Of a stretch of 64,000 bases of DNA, positions 11,171 to 21,700 are shown one piece after another. The DNA is from Uloborus plumipes. Its lineage: Eukaryota > Arthropoda > Arachnida > Araneae > Uloboridae. A program made the position numbers and the translations under genes. The stretch covers positions 1 through 64,000 of the forward strand of contig JAXGGA010003021.1 of NCBI GenBank assembly GCA_038373865.1, given 5' to 3'. Positions within the stretch are counted from its first letter, which is position 1; every line of letters begins with the position of its first letter. Under the pieces are notes generated by a model, which did not search any database, had not been told where the DNA came from, and saw only the letters and a program-made list of their open reading frames with translations.

Positions 11171-12733
11171 TATATATATAAAAATGAATGTTGGTAAATG
11201 TGTATGTGTGTGTGTTCCCTAAGATCTCAGAAACTACCCGGGAGATTTGGCTGAAAGTTTCACCGTTTGTTCCTTTTGGTACTGGGAAGGTTTAGAGACC
11301 AGTTCCAACAAAATCCGATGGGTAGTTATTTTTTTATTGCAATTTTTATTGCAGACCTGATTCTGTCTTTGTAATTTCAATTTAAAACTCCATTTTCGAA
11401 GGCTTTCATCAATCCAATCGAGTATTTAGTGTATCAACTCAACTCTCTGGCAGATAGTTGGAATTGCTTGCTACCGTAAATTTGGCGATCTTTTAAATCG
11501 CGCCAAGAGCCCTCAATAATGGAAGTTTTCCCAATAACTATCTCAAGTATAAAGGATAAAAAAGGTATTTGATTAATAGATTAATCTTTTTTTAAAAACA
11601 AATGAGATTCAGTTCATATTTCGGAACTCCTTTAGATTTGTAGAGGCTTAGATGACATGCATTATTTTCCAGACGAACACCATTTTGTTCTTTATCTATT
11701 GCTGTTTTCAATCAAAGTATGTTACTATATTTTCTCGCCAAACGTCCAATCAACGGTTCGTTTTCATGTCCAAACTATTTGCTATGATATACCGCAATGT
11801 TGGAAATTATTTTAACGCCTTGCCTTAAGGAATGGTGTACTTTTAGCGCCAAATATAATATTCAAATTGATTTCAGATTGCCAAAAAGTAATCAGCTTCA
11901 TAGAGAATACCTCAACATTTGGCGACAATTGCTCTTTCACAAAAGTGATAATACGTAAGTTTCTTTATTTATGGAAGGGATAGGGGTTCAGAATTATCCA
12001 AGGTATCCCAAATTAGCTACTAAATTGGCGACTTTTTAAATAGCGCCAAGAACCTTCAATAATATCGTATAAATTGCGATATTTCAACGTTCTTTCTAAA
12101 GCGTGTCATTTCGGAAAATGTGTTATTTTGTTTTTGAAGTTAGATAAGAAAACTTTCTTCTTCTTTTAAACTTTGGTAAGATGTCTGTTGGTTTCTGTGA
12201 GTTGGTTCTGTTGCATTCGAATGTCCCCAAGGGGGTGTTTTACTCCTTTTATGGGGTAAATCAGTGTTAATTTCAATGCAGACAAAAGTGATATGAATTG
12301 GCGCGACCAAGTGTTTGACGCCAAGTTGGTGACAAATGTGGCGATTTTTTTTTTTTTTTTCTGATTTGGGTTCAATTTGGCGCTATTGGCGACATTTTCC
12401 GAAAAATCCACTGGATGATGTTAAAATCGGTGATATTTAGTAGATTAATCATTGTAAAACATTTTTTTGCAGTGTTTCGTGGCAAACTAGGGATGTAAAT
12501 GCTTGAACTGTAATCTTGCTCACTCCAAGCACTATTTTAACACTTAAGGCATCTATTAAGAAATTTACACGTAAAAGGAAGTAGTGTGGGGTCCATACCA
12601 GATTTTTATATCATACTTTGAAGGAATTATAGTTGAATTATAACTAAAATAGTGTTTTTTTCTGCTATATCAATTATTTTACAAATGAACTTTTCATTTT
12701 ATACCACGGGCAAAGCCGTGCGGGTATCGCTAG
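11171..12733 (+). mobile_element. Helitron-type element C
   Basis: The start is TATATATATAAAAATGAATG and the 3' end is ACGGGCAAAGCCGTGCGGGTATCGCTAG followed by T, a hairpin plus CTAG. Internal phrases such as TATTTAGTGTATCA are shared with the Helitron at 27956-29584. A reverse-oriented copy of the ACTTCCTTTTAC family lies inside (about 12140-12582). I saw no helicase or Rep motif. The exact 5' boundary is uncertain because the adjoining MITE ends in a TA-rich tract. Confidence 0.7.
12140..12582 (-). mobile_element. Reverse copy of the ACTTCCTTTTAC family, partial
   Basis: Its right edge GTAAAAGGAAGT (12571-12582) is the family terminus. The reverse complement carries TTGGTCGCGCCAATTCATATC and GTAAAACACCCCCTTGGGGA, matching 5900-6060. 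The left limit is uncertain, and the end seen at 6370-6396 is not clearly present. Confidence 0.6.
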
Positions 12734-13528
12734 TCTATATACATAAAAGACTACTTTTGAAAACGTATGTCCGGGGTAATCTTCCAAACTACTGGACCGA
12801 TTTTAACCATTTTTTCACCGTAGATAGCTACAGTAACAGGGAGCAGGATAAGCTATAATTTATTTCTAAAAAGCTTAGTTTAAAAAGTTATTATGGAAAA
12901 CAGTTAATTTTATGTCATTTCCCCATTAAATGATTAAATTTTCAACCCATTGTTGCAAAAATTTGGTGCCATGCAGCAACAATATTGATTGTAATCATAT
13001 TGAAAATTTTGAACCAAGGCTTCTCTGGAGTAAGTATGGAATTTATTGCCTTCTAAGGATTTTTATATTTATCTGAGCCAACAATCGCTAACGGGTGAAA
13101 TAAAAAAAATTGATTTTGGCAATAGTTAGAGAACAGAAAGTGTTTATAGTCAAAAAAATTTCTAAATTTGGTACATAAGATGTTTTCACCTCACCAATGT
13201 TGTCACGAGGATGGAAACTAATAATGGGACTTATTTAACAAGCAATATTTGGAAATGGTTAATTTCAGTGCGATTGATACTGTAAATATATATTTATTTT
13301 AATACCAAGCTTATAACATTTCCTATTTACTCAAACATTATTTGTAGCTTGCTATTTTTTTTTAGCTTGTATTATTTTTTTTATAGTTCATCCATAACAT
13401 AGCCATTGTTTACAGAAGTAGCCATTATGTTTATAGATATGCACTTTAGCGTTGGGAAATTTATGAATGAGTTTCACTAAACCACCCTACACCCACAGAA
13501 ACCCGAGCAGGGCCGGGTACCCGGCTAG
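12734..13528 (+). mobile_element. Non-autonomous Helitron, copy B (uninterrupted)
   Basis: It starts TCTATATACATAAAAGACT directly after the CTAG of the preceding Helitron and ends GGGCCGGGTACCCGGCTAG before T. It is about 795 bp and nearly identical to copy A, and it supplies the empty site for the foldback element there (CGTTGGGAAATTT near 13452). It was inserted exactly in the CTAG/T junction of element C. Confidence 0.9.
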
Positions 13529-16239
13529 TAAGGAAATAAAAGAAACAATTTAAATTAAAAGAATAAATTAATGAATGATTTTTTATTTAAAAAATCAGTA
13601 AATAATTTAAATTAAAAAATAAATTAATAAATACTAGTAATTTAAATTAAAAAATAAATTACTGAACAACTTAAATAAATAAATAAATAAGTTTTAACTA
13701 ATCCCCCTCAAAAAATTTGATTGCGCAACTTGCGCCATAATCCCCCCCCTGTGGACACCCCTGTCTACTGCTATAGAATATAGAACATGAAATCAAATTT
13801 TATTTATCATATAGATTTCACGAGAAATGAGTAGGTAAAACCCTCCTCGAAAGTAGTTCTGGCCCTGCGTTCAATTAATGTTTGTTATAATTTCGTAGCA
13901 AGAGGCGTTCTCGCCCCAGACAGTTTCGATACCCGGCAGAGAAAGATGATCTGATAAATTTCACAAAAGCCTTTATTTGGTTCACTTCAGTTTCGTGTCG
14001 TCAGAGTCGAAGGTCACCTTAAAAGGGGGGAATGTGCGGGAAAGAGCAGAGGAGATGGGCCCCCCACTACTTATGCAGTAATTAACGTTGAGGATGTGGG
14101 GAATTTTTATTGCTCTTACAAGCAGCCCGCGAAAATGGCCCGCGGCGGAACGCATTCTTCGCTTTAATGATCGAAAAAAGGGGTGAGTGGAAGAAGGGGG
14201 CTCGTTTTAAGTTTTCTTTCGATTGATTCCAAAATCGTTCGATATCGTTGTGTGTGGCAATCTCGGGCTGCACGTATGCATTTTGCTTCCGAAGATGTGA
14301 TTAATCTCAAATATAGCAAACGACATTCATAAAAAAAAGAAATTAATTATATTATTTTTTACTCAAATACTTGATCTCAGGGGGGAGATATTGAAAAATG
14401 ATTCTTTCCGTATCGAATGACTGTGTGCTCAGTTCGAAAATTAATGAAAAATACCACCTTCAATTTTTGTGCTCAAAAATTAGATTCTCCAATTAAAATG
14501 CTGGTTTTTGGACAAGAATTTAATATTATATTACCATATAATTATTCCGACGATTTGGCAACTGCAGTGATAATGATCTGTGATAAAATAAATACAAACC
14601 CTTTTAGCCGCATTTTGTGCAGCTACTCTAGTCTTACTTTAATCCAATGGAAATTATTGCTATCGAGGTTTGAAAATCTTATCTGGAATAATAAAAGCTT
14701 TTGCTTGAAATTTTAAACGTTAATAATGAAATTTATAATTTTACCACTTATTTGAACGATTTCATTGTCTGCTACGAAACCATTATTAAATTTTGTATAT
14801 GGTTAGATAATTTAGAGGAATGTATTAGCTTCTTTTAAAAAAGAATTCAAAATTAGAATTTCGGATGATATGGCTTAAAGCTTTTGAAAATGCTTCAATT
14901 GTTTGAGACATAAATAAAAACATAACGGCATCATATCCTTGGGCATCTCGTGCGTGACCTTCGAAACTACGAACTCGGAATTGAGCATTAAAGTATTTTC
15001 ATTTTTATGGGAGAAGCGTTTCTATGGTTACGGCTGCAGTTTTCCGAATTATTTTGAAGAGAACGTTTAATTTTAAGACCTTTTCATACGAAACGACTTG
15101 TTATTATTTTTTAGCAGAAACCACAAGAACCAGAAAATAAATGAATCTAATATGTAAGCAGTTCTTTTCGTACTCTATTAAATATCACCTGTATAATGAT
15201 CAAAAACGATAGCAGTAATTTCATAATGGTAAATGCATGGCTGCTGTGAAATTTTCCACTCATATTCAAATCGCTGAAAAGTTACTAATGTTGTATTTTG
15301 CTGATGACATCTATAGAGCCGGGGAATTATTGCAATGCAATGTATAACATGCCAAATTGGCGAATTGCTGGTGCAATTCCTTTTCCAGCCCCTCCCCCCC
15401 ACCCCTCTCCCCGCGCTCATCCGTGGACAGCCCGATTAACGAAGTGTGCTCACATGCCATTTTTCCTCCCTATAGAAAAATTCAAGAGCGTTTCCATGTT
15501 CGTGTTTTTTGCCAAATTAGTTTTTTTTTTTGTATTTTTTAGATGTCATTTGTCAACATGAAATCGCTTCAACTCCAGTTCCATGCAATTCTTAGACTCA
15601 ATACATTGTTTTGAATTGCTCGGGGATATTATGTTGTATTGTATTAAAACAATATAAGAACCGTGCGGGTGTTAGTTTTTAAACTACGATCTTTATAAAT
15701 TAATGGCTTTTTTCTGCTTTCAAAATTTGTTTTTTCAGAAATTCTGCCCTCCCAACCCTCTCATCATTAAAACCCACAGTAAAGTTTTTTACTTTCTAAA
15801 ATTGCAATCTAATCAGTTTTACATTTTAATGATGTAGTCTGTTCTCAACTTAATTATGAAACTAATCATGATAATATAAAAAATGTAATCAGCTATTATC
15901 TATACTTAACAGTCATTTTCGTTCCCTGTTCATTAAAATTGTCGCATTCCTCAGAGCGTATTAAATTACTGATGATGCATTCCTATTAAAGTAAATTTGT
16001 CTTCAAATTCTGTTCCCAAGTTTTTAAACTTCCTTGTAACTTGCATAGCCTTGTATTATGTTTTGGAAAATTTCATTCCATTTATATTTTGGCAGAAAAA
16101 TTACACTAAATTTTTATTTCGGTATTTGATTTTGTTGTGTAAATGCTATTGTTAGTACGTTGTTTAGTTCTAGCTCTTCTAAATTCATTTTTCTCCAAAA
16201 ATGTATCTTGTATGAAAGTTGAAGTCAAAAGGAATGATT
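13529..16239. other. Mainly unique noncoding DNA upstream of numb
   Basis: 13530-13690 is a low-complexity AAATTAAAAAATAAATT tract. 13776-13868 is repeated at about 29896-29990 (AGAATATAGAACATGAAATC). From 13900 to about 14300 the base composition is noticeably less AT-rich (for example around 14125-14150, with GCCCGCGGCGG). A 99-codon open frame at 14417-14716 resembles no family I know and has no splice context, so I do not call it. Regulatory sequence is possible but not shown. Confidence 0.4.
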
Positions 16240-16493
16240 TGTGTTGAAAAAACATACGCACATACATACGTATATACAGACGTCACGAGAAAACTCGTCG
16301 TAATGAAGTCGGGGATGGTCGAAAAGGATTTTTTGGCTGTTTGTATATTGTTAGGTTCATATGCACGTGCTGACAGTTCAAAAAATCTATTCAACATTTA
16401 TTCGGGGGTGAGCAAAACCAAAATTTAGACCGAAATTTTGAGTGCATTTTTTTTTTACGATCACAATACTTCCTTTACTACGTAAAAGGAAGT
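16240..16493 (+). mobile_element. Right end of an ACTTCCTTTTAC-family element
   Basis: It matches 6165-6396 through AGACGTCACGAGAAAACTCG, TGCACGTGCTGACAG and the terminal hairpin ACTTCCTTTACTACGTAAAAG. The left part was not recognised, so it is a truncated copy. Confidence 0.7.
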
Positions 16494-17069
16494 AAAAAAG
16501 TGTGTATCTCTCAATTTTTTTTTTTTTTTCATGCGTTTCCATACGTTAAATGCATTTTTCGTAAAATAAAATCCATTGATCACAATAATACGTTAGTACC
16601 ATTTTACAGGGGGGGGGGATTTTGGGTCTCAAAACGTGCCCCCCCCCCCCAAATTTGATGATATTTTAAATTGTAGTAAGGAATCCACAATAATTGAAGT
16701 TTTCCAGAATAATTAACACAAGTACGGAATTACAGTACGGGGTTACATTTTACAATTATTTGCCCTTCAATGCTAACATTGGGCATGCTAGACGCGATGA
16801 GAGTATAAAAGAATACCTTTGGTTAACAGATAAATATTTTTACCTTAGTGAAATGAAGTTTAATATTTTGGATTTTTTTTCCAGATTTGTATAAGCTTAA
16901 ATGTCAGGCTGTCGTTTCAACGCGAATACTACTTTGCTCTTTATAGCTATTGCTGTTTTAGTTTCATGGGTAAAGATGGAACTCGGTTTTTATCACAATG
17001 TGTTGTGTTGTTATGAGTTCTTTCAGTTTAAAAAGAAAACAGATGAAAGTAGCAAGTGTTTCTTATAAT

Positions 17070-17107
17070 TATTACTGGGCTAGTTAACGCGTCGGGTATT
17101 TTTGCTA
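17070..17107 (+). mobile_element. Helitron 3' end remnant
   Basis: TTAACGCGTCGGGTATTTTTGCTAG followed by T resembles the 3' end of the Helitron at 27956-29584 (CGCCGGGTATTTTTGCTAG). Just upstream, TTATGAGTTCTTTCAGTTT also matches that element. The 5' end was not located. A T run of about 28 bases follows at 17150-17178. Confidence 0.6.
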
Positions 17108-17146
17108 GTACCTCAATATCTGATTATAATTGTAAAGTATGTAGCG

Positions 17147-17182
<36 letters not shown>

Positions 17183-17535
17183 GAAGAAAAGAAATTTCTA
17201 TTCAATTCGTGAACTATTATTTTTGTTTCAATAGCTTCCTAATGAAATTAAGCACCATTCAAAGATTTGTTTCAAAGCATATAAAAATGAAGCGTAGATT
17301 TTAAATTTTGAATGTAATCCGTTTGCATACCGATAACATTTCACTTACCACACGAATTAATCAACATCTTCCTTTTTCAAAAAATTGCAACCTACACTCC
17401 AGCGTTTAAAGGTTCGTTTATTGTCCATTCACAATTCTCAACAATGACGAAACCTGTTACTGCCCACGGGAAAAAAAAAAGCATTTTTCCGAATGATATT
17501 TACAGTTCAACACGTTGACTACCAAGTTATGAAAA

Positions 17536-17760
17536 TTCGGTCCATGTGAGTTGGGCCAAAAACAGTGTCCCTGTCTGGCCCGTCATTGGGGTCCCCCAAC
17601 AGCGCGTGGGGGGGGGGGGATTACAGCATGGGAAATCATCGTATTTGCATGTAAGTGGACTTGGTTTTTGCTATTTTTTGGTGTAATTTACATTGAGTAT
17701 ACTACACACCTTTTGGCCCGCTCCTCCGGAAAAGTTCGAAATGACGGGCAAGGTCTCTGT
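17536..17760 (+). mobile_element. Diverged hAT-type MITE relative
   Basis: GGCCCGTCATTGGGGTCCCCC at the left and GAAATGACGGGC at the right, with CATTGAGTATACTAC between, parallel the CAGGKCCGTCATTT family at 33839-34010 and 42250-42425. The ends are eroded, so no target duplication can be read. Confidence 0.5.
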
Positions 17761-18502
17761 CAACCAGTTTTGATGAACTGGTATCTTCTCAGAAGCCAAT
17801 AATCCATATTAATCTCAGTGTACTACACATAAATTCAAATCTGTATACTACCGTGCTAAGCGCAAAAGTGGTATTTGCGGACGATCTCAAACTGAGATAT
17901 TGCTGTTTAAATTTTTCCGCCTCCATGTATTTGATTTAGGAGGTACTTTTTCGGAATTGATCAAAAAATGTTTCCCGTTCTCAAATGACTATAAAAATTT
18001 GTATAAAGGTAAAGTAGTGACAAAGAACCACCTGGTGATAATAACTCAGTTTTGTCGAAAAATGCAGATACGACTTTCGTGCTTAGCGCAGCAGTTATAA
18101 GTCTATCACCTACGAACTACCTTAAAGACGATTCTGTTGGCTAAAGTGACATGCTACGAATTATTTCGTATAGTTGGGCAGTCAACGCGTTAAAAACAAT
18201 CTCGTTCCGTGGATTCCCACCGAGTCAAACGATAATTCCGTCCCGCTCAACAGCGCTCGGATCTCGTTCCGATCCAGTTGGGGCAAAGGGTGCCTGTCTG
18301 CCTCTGTCCCAGTTCCACACCTGAGAGAGGGGAGGAGCGCGGCTGTTTGGCAGCCGAAAAACTCAGCTGAGAAAGAAAACCGACTACCTTGCGCCAAACT
18401 GGTTTGTCCGCAGTTTACCTATACACCAAGGCTCTTCTGCTGAGCAGGAATGTGTGATGCAAGCTAGCAACACTCTCTGCTGCTACGCCCCGTTACGATA
18501 AT

Positions 18503-18508
18503 TCAGTC
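18503..18508 (+). promoter_or_regulatory. Candidate initiator (TCAGTC)
   Basis: ATTCAGTCTTCAGTG contains two overlapping-type Inr matches. Placing +1 at the A of the first (18505) gives AATTCG at +28 to +33, only a partial match to a DPE. This gives a leader of about 156 bases. It is speculative without 5' transcript ends. Confidence 0.3.
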
Positions 18509-18561
18509 TTCAGTGAGTGTTTACGTCCCGTAATTCGGTCCGGGACCCGGGACAAACCGAG

Positions 18562-18573
18562 ATGGTCAGCTAG
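18562..18573 (+). CDS. Minimal upstream ORF in the numb leader
   Basis: ATG GTC AGC TAG, three codons plus stop, lies 88 bases before the numb start codon. If the leader begins near 18505 it would be in the mRNA and could reduce ribosome flow to the main start. Its role is inferred only from position. Confidence 0.35.
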   Translation: MVS

Positions 18574-18660
18574 CAGCCCCTTCGGCTATCGGTGACGGTT
18601 TCACAGAACCGAAAATCTGTACGGATTATCCCGTCTCGCCCCATTTAACACCACCGAGCG

Positions 18661-18712
18661 ATGGGAAATCAGCATTCTGAACTGCGGGAGAAACCAGCAA
18701 GAAAGCGAATGG
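18661..18712 (+). CDS. numb: numb exon 1 (N-terminal MGN peptide)
   Basis: Encodes [17 protein letters not shown] plus one base. The context GCG-ATG-G is a good start (purine at -3, G at +4). The donor is G|GTAAGT. The single leftover G joins TA of exon 2 to give Val, which keeps frame with MDRLRR. Fly Numb also has an MGN-starting extension ahead of the same internal Met. Gly2 followed by a basic stretch would fit N-myristoylation or membrane attachment, which is inference. Confidence 0.85.
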
Positions 18713-21700
18713 GTAAGTTTTCGTTTTTCCCCGTTAAAAAAAATGATGGCGAGTTTCTTTATCCAGAAATTTTGGGTTCGTCGTCGGTAGCAGATTCTGC
18801 AAATTTTGCTCGGTGCGACGGCATTTTATATCGTAAACAAGCAGTGGGGGTTGGACGAAATGAGGTTAAACCTTGAGCGTAGGTCGAGTGCAATCCACAC
18901 TAACGAAGGTCGGCTGTGTCTTGACTACCCATCGGGAATGGAAATTCGGATTAAAAAAAAATTAATTAATAAAATACGCTCGCTTTTTTTTAATGGACAT
19001 GTATCCAATTAAAGGAAAGGGTTCTTGATTGCCTCATCGTATGCATCCTACATATTTGTTCTTAATATATTCTGAGGTTGATTGTACGCTGCTGCTGCAG
19101 AATAAAGGATTTGTTTGAATATTTTAAAAATATTTTTACAACATGAATTTTATAAATGGCACAAATAAAAATAAAATGTACATTTTGGTTAATTAAGATA
19201 ACTGCTAAATACAGATGTGTAAGGTTTTTGTTTTCTGCAAACTTATTAAAAATAATATGTCTTTAAAAAATGAGTAAAAATTTTAATGAAAAACTTTTTT
19301 TAAATGTTTATATGTTTTTTAAAAATAGTTTGCGCCCATATTTTTGCATTCTTTTAACTTCTTAATATTTCTTGTTTGTATTCTTATTTCTGAAATCATA
19401 ATTTTTTTTTCCAACTCAGTTGTTAATTAGTATTTCCCTAATATTTTATAATCTTTGTTTTGCAGTAATGGATCGTCTAAGACGGAGCTTACGCGACAGT
19501 TTTCGCAGAAAAAAAGACCATATTCCAGAATGTAGCAAACCCCACCAATGGCAAGCAGATGAAGCTGCTGTCAGGGCTGGTACGTGCAGCTTTCCAGTTA
19601 AGGTATGTTTTATGCTACATATTTTATTTATTTATTTATTTTTGTAATTGATGTTGTCATTGAATTTGAAATAGCCATTGTAAAATTACGTTAAAACTAG
19701 CCTCTTTGTCATAATTACTGCTCTCTGCCCCTAATTGTATTCTAGATATTTGTTATGCCCCTTTAAACTTGCCCATCTGTTTGCTTTGTAATAGAAACTT
19801 TACCATACGTAATCATTCCTTTTTACTTGTACTTATCTTATATTTGCAGTCATCTGTTTCTGTAAATAAATTTGTATGAAATATGGTGAAATAAATCCAC
19901 CAGCATCTATTTAGTTCCAATATCAGCTTTAGTTTGTGGGGTACATTGTCATTGCTTCTTATTTGCCTTAACTTTATTTTTTTTTTGTTGTTGTTTGTTT
20001 GTTTTTTTAAGGCAATGAATAATAATTTTCTTCACTTTTTAAGATTATTGTTTTTTTATATTCAGGGGTGGATACAGAAATAGTTACAGTGGGTGGGACA
20101 CAAAAAAATAAAACTCTAATATAATTTTGCATAAAAAACAGTTCTGATGAGGTTCCTTAAGGTTCCCTTAAAGCCAAATTGAGAAACACTTTTAAGTACA
20201 GAAATATTATATATTTATTTCAAATGTGGTAGTCAATTTTTTCAGCCTATTAACTGCTAAAGCTTGTGTAATATCACCAAATTGATGTAATAATGCACTA
20301 TATTTATTAAAAGTATTTTCATAATGATTAAAAAAAACGTTGTTAAAGCAGATTAATCATGTTTTTCAGTCAAAGAAACATTAATGAACTCATTGTGATA
20401 TTATGTTCCCCTGCCTTCTAAATTCAAGAGTTTTATGTATTCCTTTGTGCTGACCACTGAGTTCTGTATTACTTCCATAGTAAACCAAAGATTTTACTGA
20501 AATATGCTTTGTGCATGTTTTTTTTTCTTTTTAAGAAATCATTTTTAAAGTCTTACTTATTATTTGAAGAAATTTAATAAAAAATATTTCATACACTGCG
20601 ATGCAAAAGTTTAGACAATTGGCAAATATGTGAATAAAAAGAAAACTATTCAACGAAATGCTTTCAAATTTCTACTGCAGGTACACAATATGGTCCCAAA
20701 TACGTGTACGGAGTTCTTAAAATTTTAACTGGAATCAAATTTTGGATATTACAAAAAACAATTTTTAACATTGTTGCAAAAGTTTAGACAATAGTCATAT
20801 TTTATGCAAATATCCCTTGAAATGTAATTGGTCAAGGGAAAGGCGGGACTTTGTTATTCAATTATAAAGTGCAGAGATTGCTGAATAAATAATCAAAATC
20901 TTAAAAGCTCTGTAGTTCTCGTGTAAAGAAGATGAGAAAGTTTGGAAGCCGAAATTTGAAAATGAACCTACTTTATTAATTTTTTGTCTTTTAAATCGGC
21001 TCTAGTATGGTAGTACGTTGTTTTTTACTTTGTGGAGAGCAAATTCAGACATGCGTATCGATCAAAAAGTCCAAGAAAAATTACATTTCGTAAGGATGGA
21101 GGAATTGAAAAAACGGCTCATACTGACGATTCGCCCCTTAATCCTACAAAACTTCATCTTGGGTCAAAAACAGCACGTGACAGCATAAGTAGATGAACAA
21201 CTGAATCGGAGTGCATTAAAAAAACAAAGAATTGTGCCTGAGCCTTTTCGGACAGAGTGTCCCAAATAAGCCAGATTTTAATGTGAAAAGCAGCATACGT
21301 ATCATCGTGACTAAAAAATGAATGGTACTTTCTTTGATAAAAATTATTAAAATTGGAATGACCTAGATGGATTATAACTATATTCTCGGGACTTGAGAAA
21401 TATCCAATGATCATATGCTGTTCTGCTTTTACCATTAAAATCTGGCTTATTTGGGACACTCTGTCCAAAAAGGCTAAAGCACAATTCTTTGTTTTTTTAA
21501 TGCACTCCGATTCAGTTGTTCATCTACTTATGCTGTCACGTGCTGTTCTTGACCCAAGTTGAAGTTTTGTAGGATTAAGGGGCGAATCGTCAGTATGAGC
21601 CGTTTTTTCAATTCCTCCATCCTTAAGAAATGTAATTTTTCTTGGACTTTTTGATCGATACGCATGTCTGAATTTGCTCTCCACAAAGTAAAAAACAACG

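Larger units (their letters stand above)
18170..18660 (+). promoter_or_regulatory. numb promoter and 5' leader, GC-richer patch
   Basis: This stretch is clearly less AT-rich than everything around it and has many CpG steps (for example at 18181-18300 and 18590-18660). It leads directly into the MGN start codon. The transcription start is not determined. Two arthropod-type Inr motifs (TCAGTC and TCAGTG) lie near 18503 and 18510. I could not identify a TATA box. Open frames here on either strand are not conserved proteins that I recognise. Confidence 0.55.

Noticed and set aside
14417..14716. 99-codon frame upstream of numb
   Set aside because: No recognisable family, codon use like the surrounding AT-rich DNA, no splice or promoter context.
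21154..21468. 104-codon frame in numb intron 2
   Set aside because: It lies inside the Tc1-like palindrome. The same peptide fragments appear in both arms.
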